Source: Singulisphaera sp. GP187
GTDB taxonomy: Bacteria > Planctomycetota > Planctomycetia > Isosphaerales > Isosphaeraceae
DNA length: 64,000 nucleotides
Assembly (NCBI RefSeq): GCF_900129635.1
Contig: NZ_FSRB01000002.1
Location: forward strand, 772,727 to 836,726
Direction of reading: 5' to 3'
Shown here: in pieces, positions 37,615 to 46,486 of the stretch
Layout of the letters: the number at the start of each line of letters is the position of its first letter
Numbering within the stretch: position 1 is the stretch's first letter
Program-made: the position numbers and the translations under genes
Notes under the pieces: model-generated
The model's database searches: none
The model's input: only the letters and a program-made list of their open reading frames with translations
What the model was told of the DNA's origin: nothing

Positions 37615-38589
37615 ATGATTCGGAAACATCGCGCCTTCACGCTGATCGAATTGCTGGTGGTGATCGCCATCATCGCTGTCCTGATCGCCCTGCTTTTGCC
37701 CGCCGTCCAGGCCGCCCGCGAGGCTGCGAGGCGCGCCCAGTGCGTGAATAACCTGAAGCAGCTCGGGCTCGCCATGCAGAATTACCACGACACCGTCGGC
37801 TCGCTCCCCATAGGCCGGCAGAACGCGCCCCGGCGGACGTGGGCGTTCTCGATTCTGACGACCATCGAGGGGAATACCCTCTTCAACGCGATCAACTTCA
37901 CGACCGACTTCTACCAGCCTCAGAACACGACCGCGATCCGGATCAACGTCAACGCGTTCGACTGCCCCTCCGATCCGGGCGGCTCGAACATCGAGGAACC
38001 GGCCTCCCCGTACCCTCGGGCCAAGGCCAGTTACATGGTCAACTACGGGAATACCTGTTGGCACCAGGACGGCTCGCGCCCGGGCCAGGCCACCGGCCAC
38101 ACCCCCTTCACCCCCGAATCGACCCTGGCCCAGGTCCCCCCGCCCTACACGACGGTGGCCTACCTGCCCGGCCCGTTCACGGGCGACAAGTCGTACGGCC
38201 TGCGCGACTTCACGGACGGCACGAGCAATACCGTGTTGCTGAGCGAGATCAAGATCGGGCTCAATCAAGGTAGCAGCTCCGACCACCGGGGCGACATCTT
38301 CAACGACGACCGGTGCTGCTTCGAGTTCTACACCTACTCCCCGCCGAACGCCAAGACCTACGACCAGATTGAAGGTGGGTTTTGCCTCTACCCCAACGCC
38401 ACCAACCCGCCCTGCGTCAACGTGAATCTGACTTCGTTCTGCGCCGCGAGGAGCTTCCACTCGGGCGGGGTGAACGCCGCGATGGGCGACGGCAGCGTCA
38501 AGTTCATGAAGGATTCGATCGCCGTCAATATCTGGCGGGCGCTCGGGAGCATGGGCGGCGGCGAGATCGTCTCCAGCGATGCGTACTGA
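37615..38589 (+). CDS. DUF1559 protein with type IV pilin-like N-terminus
   Basis: This 324-residue protein carries the prepilin-type motif RKHRAFTLIELLVVIAIIAV followed by a TM helix and QAAREAARRAQCVNNLKQLG. The body follows the DUF1559 pattern, and the end has the H-X9-DG type motif FHSGGVNAAMGDGSVKF. This family is greatly expanded in planctomycetes and is thought to form pseudopilin-like surface or secretion structures. It is followed by a small lipoprotein, the usual neighbour. Confidence 0.93.
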   Translation: MIRKHRAFTLIELLVVIAIIAVLIALLLPAVQAAREAARRAQCVNNLKQLGLAMQNYHDTVGSLPIGRQNAPRRTWAFSILTTIEGNTLFNAINFTTDFYQPQNTTAIRINVNAFDCPSDPGGSNIEEPASPYPRAKASYMVNYGNTCWHQDGSRPGQATGHTPFTPESTLAQVPPPYTTVAYLPGPFTGDKSYGLRDFTDGTSNTVLLSEIKIGLNQGSSSDHRGDIFNDDRCCFEFYTYSPPNAKTYDQIEGGFCLYPNATNPPCVNVNLTSFCAARSFHSGGVNAAMGDGSVKFMKDSIAVNIWRALGSMGGGEIVSSDAY

Positions 38590-38759
38590 CCACCTCCCCG
38601 AGCGACGAGGGATTGAATTCGCGGCGATCGACCTTCTTCCAGCGGGCGGGCTCAAGGATCTCCGAGGACTGGACATCGGATTGGATCCCGGGTTCCGAGA
38701 GCCTGCGCCCCCGACCAGCGATACGGGACGTGGGAATTTCCACCAAATCGAGGGGAATC

Positions 38760-38909
38760 ATGACAGTCAAGGTCAAGCGATCCTGCTTATTGGTGTTGCT
38801 CCTCCTCGGGTTCGTCCTCGGTTGTAGCAGGAGCGAGCCCGAAGTCAAAGTGGACCCCGCATTGGCGAAGAAGCCCTTCCCGAAGGCGGGAGGACGCCAA
38901 GTGCCCTGA
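38760..38909 (+). CDS. Small lipoprotein
   Basis: This 49-residue protein has a classical lipobox (LLLGFVLGC, Cys near residue 22), and a RBS GAGGGG lies before ATG 38760. The mature part is only ~27 residues and charged. Short lipoproteins commonly follow DUF1559 genes in planctomycetes, so a joint role is likely. The function is unknown. Confidence 0.7.
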   Translation: MTVKVKRSCLLVLLLLGFVLGCSRSEPEVKVDPALAKKPFPKAGGRQVP

Positions 38910-38965
38910 CGGTCATGGGTTACCCGGTTGTCGAGTCAAGGAACGCTCTCTAGCCAGAGCCAGTA

Positions 38966-39090
38966 GAGCCAGTGGCCAGGCACCTAAAGTGGGTAAGGTG
39001 GGAATCCAGGGAGATCCGTTGAGGATCTTAATTGGATACCTAAAATTTTGCCGAATCTCCCAGACGGCCCAATTGAAGTGCCTGGTTGCT
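38966..39090. repeat. 125-bp repeat, copy 2
   Basis: This is the same segment as 37112-37236. Here it has no start region, so it is a fragment. The flanking sequence gives no target duplication that I can see. Confidence 0.8.
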
Positions 39091-39442
39091 AAGGACTGCG
39101 CCCTCGTCCATCGGATCGCGTCCGAGTGTCCATGGCATCGCGTGTGGGGTTCGCGTCGTCCAGCTCGACATCGCCCGACCCTCGAACATGGCCACCCAAG
39201 GGCGATCGGGTGGGATGCTCGGCCTCGTTTGCGTCGTGGGCCGCCTCGTCCTGGCCGATGGATAGCCGGGGTGGACGTATGGACGATCGGTTCGGCTCGG
39301 TCTCAGCCTGGGCGGATTCGGTTGGCTTGGTGAATCGAACGATCGCGAAAACCGCGTGAGGTATGGAGTTGGGAAGCGTGCTCCATCGCTCGGCCACTTC
39401 GGCTAGCTCAAGAAACTTGCGGCGCGGATCGAGAACCGCCAA
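39089..39442 (-). pseudogene. Remnant resembling an integrase C-terminal tail
   Basis: The frame has no ATG; it is open from a TAG near 39517. It contains FLELAEVAERWSTLPNSIPH then AVFAIVRF, which aligns over ~28 residues with FPDLAELARLWPSLPPALRD on the opposite strand at 39.75 kb. The rest is low complexity. It lies outside attL, so it probably derives from an earlier related element. Confidence 0.42.
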
Positions 39443-39583
39443 CTCACCAATGAGTTCAGCGATAGCATCCGAGGCCGTAGGGCGGTGTCGTATTGTATCG
39501 ATTGCCTATCGGACGCTGGCAGGTTTCGTTGTCCGGTTCGGCTTGACTTAACCCCTTGGACGGGGCTGGAAGTGTTGTCATCT

Positions 39584-40102
39584 ATCGTGAATAGCGGCGG
39601 AGGGACTCGAACCCCCGACACGCGGATTATGATTCCGCTGCCCGGTCACACGGAAAGCCTTTTTTCAAGCGGTTTGGCGAGCGACGATCGCCCCTTTTCC
39701 CCCTATTTGCCCACCGACAACTGTCAAACTGATCCCGATCCGCTGAGCGAGTTTCCCGACTTGGCCGAACTTGCCCGACTCTGGCCGAGTCTTCCCCCTG
39801 CCCTACGCGACGGAATCATGGCGATGGCCAGGGCCGCCACGCCGACCGACGCCACCCAAGGTGAAGTCGAGCCACGCCGATCGTCCCCGCGTCCACGTCG
39901 AGACTACGTTACAGGCCCGGCCGACGCGACGGTTGATGTCCACGAGGCCGAGCAAGCCGCCCCTTCCTTGGGTGGCACTGGCAATCGTCGCGGGTTCGTT
40001 GACCTGACTGGCGACGCGAACCGCTCGGGCCGCGAGGCCGTGGAAGCTCAGACGCGATCCGGGAGGCGAGGCCGAGCTACGCGCCGGGATGGCCGGTCGT
40101 GA
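39584..40102 (+). other. Stranded coding tail of the integrase (in frame across attL)
   Basis: The open frame crossing attL is in the same phase as the integrase frame crossing attR. It encodes 172 residues, including FPDLAELARLWPSLPPALRD then GIMAMARAA, followed by an Arg-rich low-complexity tail, and stops at 40102. In the excised circle the integrase would therefore end here rather than at 61199. A hairpin follows 19 nt after the stop. Whether it is translated in the integrated state is doubtful, since no start or ribosome site precedes it on the chromosomal side. Confidence 0.6.
39585..39641. other. Attachment site attL (57-bp core)
   Basis: This segment is identical to 61138-61194 and equals the 3' half of tRNA-Met(CAT) in antisense plus 7 bp beyond its 3' end. 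To the right the homology ends abruptly: CCGG here, TCTA at the other copy. It is the displaced tRNA fragment at the left end of the integrated element. Confidence 0.9.
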
Positions 40103-40120
40103 CGAGGCTGAGACCGTCTC

Positions 40121-40159
40121 CTTTATGTGTGTCGGAATGGGGTTTCGGCACACATAAGG
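40121..40159 (+). terminator. Hairpin after the stranded integrase tail
   Basis: Arms 40121-40137 and 40143-40159 pair at most positions, with a TTATGTGTG core and a short loop. The position right after the stop at 40102 suits a terminator of the circular-form integrase transcript. No gene is visible from 40160 to 40655. Confidence 0.5.
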
Positions 40160-40520
40160 CCAAGCTCCGGACACCAGGACAAGATGAGGTGAGGCAAGGG
40201 CCGAGTTCCCCCACGCCCGCTTTGAGCCGCCCAGATGAGGCGAGCAAGCGAGCGCCGGCCGAACCGCATCCCTTAGGCGGCTTCCCCCTAGTCCGCCAGG
40301 ATCGCCCGCGAGCATTTCAATTACCCTGATTCGCCAGACCAGGCAATTCGCCTAGTTCTCTCGTCTTCGTACCGAATCGTGCAATATGCACGAGTAAACA
40401 ATTGCCCGAATAGGCAACACGAAGATTAAGAAGATTTTATCTTAGGACCAATGGGCGTATGACTACATGTAAGGCATTTGCATGAACGGAGTTGCATAAG
40501 GCGTGTCAACGTGACTCTTC

Positions 40521-40617
40521 TGCTAAACAAGTGCTAAACGTGGGTTTAGGAGAGGATATGTAGGAGGGTGAAAAAAAATATCCGCGATAGGGGGGCGGAG
40601 AGAGGATATGTAGGAGG
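40521..40617. repeat. Direct repeats upstream of the HTH gene
   Basis: AGAGGATATGTAGGAGG occurs twice, at 40551-40567 and 40601-40617 (17 of 17 identical). TGCTAAAC occurs twice just before, at 40521-40528 and 40532-40539. They lie directly upstream of the small HTH gene and may be its operators or excision-complex sites. Confidence 0.6.
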
Positions 40618-40655
40618 CGCGTGTGTTTGTCTTGAGGAACCGAAGGGAGCCAACA

Positions 40656-40847
40656 ATGAGTGCAGACAAACGAATGAATGCGGCGGAAATTGCGGCTGAG
40701 ACCGGAATGTGCAAATGGACCATCCTTGACTGGGCAAAAGCGGGAAAAATCCCGTGCGTTCGGATTTCGCCCCGAACCATCCGCTTTGACAAGTCCAAGG
40801 TACTGAAGGCACTGGGCCTGGAAGACGAAGTGGTTGTCAGCAATTGA
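40656..40847 (+). CDS. Small HTH protein, excisionase-like
   Basis: This 63-residue protein starts at ATG 40656 after GGGAG. The layout is that of a MerR/AlpA/Xis winged helix: MNAAEIAAETGMCKWTILDW, then AKAGKIPCVRISPRTIRFDK. Such proteins bend DNA at attachment sites or regulate early genes. It is the first gene inside the left end of the element and precedes the replication gene, so either an Xis or a replication regulator is plausible. Confidence 0.75.
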   Translation: MSADKRMNAAEIAAETGMCKWTILDWAKAGKIPCVRISPRTIRFDKSKVLKALGLEDEVVVSN

Positions 40848-41023
40848 AGCTTGGGCCGCTCGGCTGGTAAGCAACCGACACACAATTAGATCAGTATTCA
40901 GTCATACGAAAAACGCCCCAGGCGGTCGTGACTCCGCGAGGGGCGCTCGTGTGACTCATGCCGGAGTTAAGCGACTCCGGAAAACCGACATTCCTTACGC
41001 ATCAAGGAAAGCCAGTGGTTTAA
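40848..41023 (+). promoter_or_regulatory. Leader with two hairpins before the primase-helicase gene
   Basis: A GC-rich hairpin is formed between GCCCC at about 40916 and GGGGC near 40940. A second one, CCGGAGT (40961-40967) / ACTCCGG (40974-40980), is followed by AAAA. They could attenuate transcription into the replication gene; only the structures are seen. Confidence 0.4.
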
Positions 41024-43882
41024 ATGGTATCACGTTACGTCACAGAAAACAAGCTCCTAGCGGCCGAAAATGAGTCGATTCCCGACTCCGGCCCGGGCTG
41101 GAATCCGGCTGACGGAATTCCGGGCGATGGGGCAAGCGATGGAGTGGCGATCAAGAGCGCCGCGACCGCCAGCGTTCCCCTCACTGGGCCGCCGACCCCC
41201 GCCAAGGTCGACCGAGAGACGCTTGACTCGATCCTCTGCGTCATTGTGGAGCCTGGCGACGTTATCGCGATTCGTATCTTTGGGGCCGAAAAGAAGAACG
41301 GATACCTTGTCAGGTCGGAAGACTATCCGAAGACGTATGAGGGGTGCTACTCGGCCCGCGACAACATGGCCGTTGACGCCGCAAGTGCGAGCGGTGTGAG
41401 TGTGTACCTGATCTCGAATCCGGTTCATGAGCATGTGCTCGCAAGGGCAAAAAACAGGCTCAGGAAGATCGGGAAGGGCGAGGGCGTCAGCGTCAAGGAT
41501 ATCCGTTGTCTACGGTGGGCTTATTTCGACTTCGACGCGGTCAAGCCAGACCCAAACATCCCGGCGACGGACGAAGAACGAGACGCCGCCTTGGCCCTCC
41601 GAGACGCATTCCTTCTCGCACACAAGGATATGGCCGCTCATGCGATCTGGGGATGTAGTGGTAACGGAGGGTGGGTTCTCGTCAGGCTCCCCGACTACCC
41701 GAACGACGAGACGCATCGAGCGATCGTCGCCGAGACGGTTGACTATGCCGCCGACAATTTTGGAGCCGACCGAACGACGAAGAACCCGGCCCGGCTCTCG
41801 CCGTTGCCTGGCACGGTCAAGCATAAGGGCGACCCGATCCCTGGACGCCCCCATCGGAACGTGACGGTGGATCAAACATCACTCGCTCTGTTCAACCGCA
41901 ATGACTCGTTCGACCTGATCGGGTTTCATGAGTCGGTCGTCAAGCCCGCCCGAGACGCCGCCCAGCAAGCGACGGGCAAGCCCGCTAGCCCCACGACGTC
42001 CAAGAGGTCAACCGGGTCTCCCAAGGCCGGCAGCACGTCCGTGGGCGGCTCCGGGGATCGGGTCGAGCAACGGGCTATCGCATACCTGGCCAAAGTCGAT
42101 CCCGCGATCCAGGGGCATCACGGATCAGATGATTGCTTCAAAGCCGCTTGCGTGGGCCCGGCCTTCGATTTCGATGAGGAGACGACGTTCCGCCTACTCC
42201 GGGATCACTACAACGAGCGATGCGAGCCCCGTTGGTCCGACGATGAGCTTCGGCACAAGATCGAGGATGCATACGCGAAAGAGCCGAGGCGAGGGTGGCT
42301 TCTCGGGGCCAAGTCGAGCCCCCCAGGTGAGGGCGAGCCGGTCTCGCCTGACGCTGGCGAGGATTTTAAGCACCTTGACGCCCCGCAGGCGATGGCGAGG
42401 CAGATCAGGCACAAGAAATACTGCCACTGGGGCGTGAGCACGCTACGCAAGCACGCGGACGAGTTCTATCTCTGGAACCGCAGATCCTACCGTCCAATGT
42501 CAACCGAATCGATCCACGACGAAGTGTCCGAATTCGTCCAGGCAGAGATCATCAAGGAATTTGCGCAGCGTAAGATGGCGGAAGGTCTCAAAATGGCCAA
42601 AAAAGAGACGATCGAGGAAAAGGACAAGGCCAAGGAACGGCCCCTGAAACGAGGATTTGTTGCCGACGGAGTCCAAGCCCTTGGTGCGACGGTTCGCACG
42701 CACGCCGACAGCATCCCGGTCTGGCTCGACGGCGAGGGCGACGACTGGAATGCTTCGGACGTGCTTTCTACGAACAATGCACTTGTTTATATCCCCAGCT
42801 ACCTGAACGGCGAACAATGCACTCGCCTGCCGACCCCCAGTTTTTTCACCACGCACTCGCTCGGGTACGACTGGCAACCCGACGCTCCCAAGCCTGAGCG
42901 ATGGTTGCGGTTCCTGGCCGAGACCTGGCACGACGACCAGCAATCCATCGATACGCTTCAAGAGTGGTTCGGGCTACAACTTGTCCCGGTCACGAGCTAC
43001 GAAAAGATGCTCGCTCTGATCGGGCCGCCTCGCGCCGGCAAAGGTGTGATTGCGTCGATGATGCGGGAAATGGTCGGCACGGCGAACTGTTGCGGACCGA
43101 CATTTTCCGGTCTCGCTGAGACGTTCGGGATGCAAAGTCTCATTGGAAAACTCTCGGCGATCATCGACGATGCTCGGCTCTCGGGAAAATCGGATCAAGC
43201 CATTATCACGGAACGGCTCCTATCGATCTCCGGTCAAGGATGCTTGGACGTTCGCCGTATGCACCGGCCGCAATGGACCGGGGTTTTGACTTGCCGGATC
43301 ACGCTCATCTCGAACGAGCTACCCAGGCTCAACGACAACGCCAACGCGCTGGCGAACCGCTTCATCGTGCTCAAGTTCACGAAATCTCACCTTGGAAGCG
43401 AGGACAACAGCCTCAAGACGACACTCCTGAAAGAGCTTCCTGGCATCCTGCTTTGGTCGCTCGAAGGTTTGCGGCGGCTCAATGAACGAGGGCATTTCGT
43501 TCAACCTGAATCGGGCCGCGACATTCATGAGGAAATGGAGGACATGTCGTCTCCCATTGGTTCGTTCGTGAAAGATTGTTGCGTTGTCGATCCCGATGAA
43601 GAGGTTGAGAAGGGGCAACTCTACACCGCATGGAGGGCATGGTGCGAGCAAAACGGCAGAAAGGAGGCCGGGGAACTCAGCACGTTTGCCCGAAACCTCA
43701 GAACCGTGGTTCCCAGCCTGAAGTCGACGAGACCACGCGATGGTGGCCGGCGAGTTTACGCGTTCAAGGGTGTCGGGCTCTTGCCGCCTGAGTCATTGAC
43801 GGTGTTTTCGGGCGATGGCCAGCTGTCCCCTAGCGATGAGCCATCGGCCGAGTGGTTCGACCAGAACAGCGTGCCGTTCTGA
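41024..43882 (+). CDS. P4/D5-like primase-helicase (replication protein)
   Basis: This 952-residue protein has a primase-like N-terminal region (RWAYFDFDAVKP and AIWGCSGNGGWVLVRLPD recall archaeo-eukaryotic primases). A PriCT-like linker follows (FRLLRDHYNERCEPRWSDDE), then a D5-N region and a superfamily 3 helicase with Walker A LIGPPRAGKGVIASM and, later, Walker B-like LSAIIDDARL and sensor region ITLISNELPRL. The C-terminus carries a winged-helix-like region. It should melt and prime an origin and unwind DNA for element replication. The iteron-like cluster right after its stop is the likely target. Length is normal for phage or satellite replicases. Confidence 0.88.
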   Translation: MVSRYVTENKLLAAENESIPDSGPGWNPADGIPGDGASDGVAIKSAATASVPLTGPPTPAKVDRETLDSILCVIVEPGDVIAIRIFGAEKKNGYLVRSEDYPKTYEGCYSARDNMAVDAASASGVSVYLISNPVHEHVLARAKNRLRKIGKGEGVSVKDIRCLRWAYFDFDAVKPDPNIPATDEERDAALALRDAFLLAHKDMAAHAIWGCSGNGGWVLVRLPDYPNDETHRAIVAETVDYAADNFGADRTTKNPARLSPLPGTVKHKGDPIPGRPHRNVTVDQTSLALFNRNDSFDLIGFHESVVKPARDAAQQATGKPASPTTSKRSTGSPKAGSTSVGGSGDRVEQRAIAYLAKVDPAIQGHHGSDDCFKAACVGPAFDFDEETTFRLLRDHYNERCEPRWSDDELRHKIEDAYAKEPRRGWLLGAKSSPPGEGEPVSPDAGEDFKHLDAPQAMARQIRHKKYCHWGVSTLRKHADEFYLWNRRSYRPMSTESIHDEVSEFVQAEIIKEFAQRKMAEGLKMAKKETIEEKDKAKERPLKRGFVADGVQALGATVRTHADSIPVWLDGEGDDWNASDVLSTNNALVYIPSYLNGEQCTRLPTPSFFTTHSLGYDWQPDAPKPERWLRFLAETWHDDQQSIDTLQEWFGLQLVPVTSYEKMLALIGPPRAGKGVIASMMREMVGTANCCGPTFSGLAETFGMQSLIGKLSAIIDDARLSGKSDQAIITERLLSISGQGCLDVRRMHRPQWTGVLTCRITLISNELPRLNDNANALANRFIVLKFTKSHLGSEDNSLKTTLLKELPGILLWSLEGLRRLNERGHFVQPESGRDIHEEMEDMSSPIGSFVKDCCVVDPDEEVEKGQLYTAWRAWCEQNGRKEAGELSTFARNLRTVVPSLKSTRPRDGGRRVYAFKGVGLLPPESLTVFSGDGQLSPSDEPSAEWFDQNSVPF

Positions 43883-43886
43883 TGCC

Positions 43887-44208
43887 GGTCCGGGGTGGTC
43901 CGGGTTCCAAGCCCATGGTCCGGGATCCAAATCCGATCCTGGACCACATGCAACCTCTTACTGTGCAATAGGTTGCGATGTTATTTTTCAAGGTGGTCCA
44001 TGTGGTCTGGGTTATTTTAGAAAGTCCCCCCTAAGAGAAAAAACGGAAAACAAGCGCAAAGGAAAGCTACTTAGAGACGCAATAGGGATTTTGCCCTCCG
44101 ATCCTGGACCACCCCTCCTGAATATGGACGCAAATCATTACAGGGCAATGGGATAGGAAACGGTCTAGGATCAACCCCAATCCTGGACCGCCCGGACCAA
44201 CCCGGACC
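43887..44208. other. Candidate replication origin with GGTCCRGG iterons
   Basis: Eight sites fit GGTCCRGG: GGTCCGGG at 43887, 43897 and 43917; the inverse CCTGGACC at 43938, 44103 and 44182; and CCCGGACC at 44191 and 44201. Two looser ones lie at 43995 and 44004. The 16-mer TCCGATCCTGGACCAC is repeated exactly (43932 and 44097). Between the clusters lies an A/T-rich stretch (43960-44060) suitable for strand opening. No gene is visible in 43883-44330. The role is inferred from position behind the replicase. Confidence 0.65.
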
Positions 44209-44330
44209 GATTGTCCCGCAAGTTGCCACCCTGGATTCGCCAAACTCGCTAGCTGTCCGCAGTTAGCCATTAGCCTCAATATTCTTCATTAGCTCACGTT
44301 TCCCATTCTCACTCGAAAGGATCTAGTCTT

Positions 44331-44687
44331 ATGGCTGTTCGATGCTTTTGCGACCGATGTGACGCACCAATCAACGGCGACCCGGTCGGCACGGCAATTC
44401 ACGACGTCATCGACATCGGTGCGGACAAAACCTTCCTGAAGCTTCATTTCTGCCACAGCTGCAACCTTGCGCTGAAATCCTGGCTCGCAACGCCCCCGGC
44501 CAAGCCGAGCCGCTACCAGGCCGCACAATCCTTCACGACCGAGGGGCCGCCCGACGTCGGCTCTACCTTGGGTGGCGAAACCGGGGGGAGCGAGGGGCCA
44601 ACCGCATGTTCCGCAACCGAGGGGCCAGCCTCAGCCCATGCCTACGCCCTGCTGGGTGGCGGATACGTCCCCGATGGGGCCAACTGA
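44331..44687 (+). CDS. Small zinc-binding protein
   Basis: This 118-residue protein begins with CFCDRCDAPING and has a second pair in LHFCHSCNLALKSWL, together a treble-clef or ribbon-like zinc site in the first ~50 residues. The rest is Gly/Pro/Ala-rich and disordered. RBS AAAGGA before ATG 44331. It is the first of a run of tightly packed genes, and its stop overlaps the next start (TGATG). The function is unknown. Confidence 0.6.
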   Translation: MAVRCFCDRCDAPINGDPVGTAIHDVIDIGADKTFLKLHFCHSCNLALKSWLATPPAKPSRYQAAQSFTTEGPPDVGSTLGGETGGSEGPTACSATEGPASAHAYALLGGGYVPDGAN

Positions 44688-44881
44688 TGCGTCTCGCCAA
44701 TCGTCGTGGCCAGCGATCACAGCCGGTCTCGCTGTTCACGCTCCGGCTTCATAGACAGGCAGCCAAGATCGCTAACGGCATTTGCAACCCGCCCGGCCAG
44801 GTCGATCGGCTCGATGCTTTGCTGGCCGCCTTCATCAAACAAAACCAAGGGTCGAACAGTCGGCCCGTTCATCCTTCATGA
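44687..44881 (+). CDS. Small hypothetical protein
   Basis: This 64-residue basic protein has its start overlapping the previous stop. A helical core is visible (SLFTLRLHRQAAKIANGICN, then VDRLDALLAAFIKQNQG). Phage operons often hold such short genes. No family is recognised. Confidence 0.5.
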   Translation: MRLANRRGQRSQPVSLFTLRLHRQAAKIANGICNPPGQVDRLDALLAAFIKQNQGSNSRPVHPS

Positions 44882-44895
44882 CTTGGAGAACTCTC

Positions 44896-45519
44896 ATGGA
44901 AACCCTGCTTGAGTGGCACCGTCAGCCCGGCGAAAGCGAAAAAGCATTCGACGCATTTCAGCGATATTTGGCGCTTGGCCCAGAAAGGTCAGTCGACGCG
45001 TTGCGGAGAAGCTACGCAGAAAGTGCGGTAAAAAAGTCCAACCGCCTTCTTCAAAGCTGGTCGTCACAGTGGCGATGGATTGCCCGATGCAAGGCCCACG
45101 CCGACCACGTGACGGCGATCGAGAACGCGTCCCGCGACAAGGTGCGTGCCGAGGAAGCCGAAAAGTGGGAGCGTCGCCGACTCCAGTCGGCTGCGGCGAG
45201 CTGGTCGGATTCAAATCTTCTCAGGCGAAAGGCCGCTCAGATGATGACCTTCCCGCTGGCGGAAGACGTGGTCGAGGAGAATGACGAAGATGGACGGCCG
45301 ATCCGGATCACTCGGACTCCGGCCAAATGGACGATGGCGACGGCCGGCGCGTTGTACAAGCTCGGGGCCGAACTGCGGGCGGCGGCGATTTCCGAAGCTA
45401 CCGGGAACGCGGAGGACGATTTTGACCCGAGCAACGCGACCCCAGAAGAGTGCCGCGCGTACCTTGCCCGCGAAGGCATCTTGAAGATCGCGACCGGAAC
45501 CGCCGGCGCGAGCCAGTAG
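44896..45519 (+). CDS. Phage-type protein, possible small-terminase-like HTH
   Basis: This 207-residue protein starts at ATG 44896 behind GGAGAA. The N-terminus LLEWHRQPGESEKAFDAFQR, followed by LGPERSVDALRRSYAES and SSQWRWIARCKAHADHV, is the pattern seen in many phage proteins placed near small terminase genes. The second half is helical (RRLQSAAASWSDSNLLRRKA). No large terminase gene follows, so packaging by a helper phage, or loss, has to be assumed if the assignment is right. Confidence 0.5.
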   Translation: METLLEWHRQPGESEKAFDAFQRYLALGPERSVDALRRSYAESAVKKSNRLLQSWSSQWRWIARCKAHADHVTAIENASRDKVRAEEAEKWERRRLQSAAASWSDSNLLRRKAAQMMTFPLAEDVVEENDEDGRPIRITRTPAKWTMATAGALYKLGAELRAAAISEATGNAEDDFDPSNATPEECRAYLAREGILKIATGTAGASQ

Positions 45520-45573
45520 GCCGCCGCCTCATCTGGGCAGCATCGACCCGCCCGCCCCACACTTCTCGGCGAC

Positions 45574-45747
45574 CTAATCGCCAATCAATATCGCCTCAAG
45601 GCAGGCCGACAGTATCGCCCGAGACGCGTTCTCGGCTCTGCGGTCGCCCGATTGCCAACGACGAAGTTTTGTATAGGCGTTGGGTGTGTAAGCGGCCTTC
45701 CTGGCGATGCCCCGAAACGCTCGTTTTGACAACCCGCGCCCGGACAT
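45574..45747 (-). CDS. Small antisense-oriented protein
   Basis: A 57-residue minus-strand frame lies in the gap between plus-strand genes. It reads SKRAFRGIARKAAYTPNAYT, then KLRRWQSGDRRAENASRAIL, with helical, basic character like a small HTH. ATG 45747; the GGGAG site is ~13 nt away. The opposite orientation in an otherwise uniform operon suggests an independently acquired regulator. Confidence 0.5.
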   Translation of the reverse strand: MSGRGLSKRAFRGIARKAAYTPNAYTKLRRWQSGDRRAENASRAILSACLEAILIGD

Positions 45748-45784
45748 GTAGCCGGGCCATCTCCCTCTCAAAGGATTCCATCTC

Positions 45785-46078
45785 ATGCAACACGATCGAA
45801 CTGACCACGAGCCCGCCACCCCGGCCGCCCTGGCTCCCGAACTGCCTGATGATGCCGCTACCGCCACTCTGGCCAACGCCATCGCAGACGCCATCGCAAG
45901 CGGGGCCGCCCAGCCTCGAATTGAACGCATCCTCCCGGATGGCACTGTCGAAGTCCGGCCAATCACCGCGACACCTGATGAGTGGCGAGCCGCCGTCCAT
46001 CGGGCCGCCGCTCACGCCACCGCACTCCAACTGGGTGGCAACATCGACGACGAATCCCAAGCCGAGAAAGGAGCCTGA
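45785..46078 (+). CDS. Small hypothetical protein
   Basis: This 97-residue acidic protein starts at ATG 45785 behind AAAGGA. An Ala-rich N-terminus precedes the motif RIERILPDGTVEVRPITATP and a helical end. It ends 3 bp before the next start, so it is co-translated. No family is recognised. Confidence 0.55.
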   Translation: MQHDRTDHEPATPAALAPELPDDAATATLANAIADAIASGAAQPRIERILPDGTVEVRPITATPDEWRAAVHRAAAHATALQLGGNIDDESQAEKGA

Positions 46079-46081
46079 CAC

Positions 46082-46486
46082 ATGGTTTCCAAAATCGATC
46101 GATTGACGACAAACGGCGGCCTTTCTGTTGTTGACAAATATATCGATTATTTATGCGGGGAGATTGAGCGAGCCCAAAACGTGATGGTAAGCCCACCGTT
46201 GCAAGCCAGCTTGACCCCCACCGGGTTACGACTCGCGTGCATGATTCCGGCCACAACCCGCATTGCCAAGGCGTCATCCAGCGGCATCCCCGCTCGCGTC
46301 GGCAGCACGTTGGGCAAGGCGACGGACGTGGTGCTCTATGACTTGGCCGAGGGAGTCTTGGCCAGCGAGACGGTTACCGAAACGGCCTACAACATGTCGA
46401 CAACGGCCATCGGAGCCAACTCGTACGTGATGCTCAACCGAGTCGGAAATTACTGGATCGTGGCGTTTGAGGATTGCCCGGCCTGA
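46082..46486 (+). CDS. Phage-like small structural-type protein
   Basis: This 134-residue protein starts behind AAAGGAG. It ends with VLASETVTETAYNMSTTAIG then YVMLNRVGNYWIVAFEDC, a pattern I associate with small beta-rich proteins in planctomycete prophages. It precedes the Cys-rich protein, as in those clusters. Virion attachment or tail-associated use is a guess. Confidence 0.5.
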   Translation: MVSKIDRLTTNGGLSVVDKYIDYLCGEIERAQNVMVSPPLQASLTPTGLRLACMIPATTRIAKASSSGIPARVGSTLGKATDVVLYDLAEGVLASETVTETAYNMSTTAIGANSYVMLNRVGNYWIVAFEDCPA

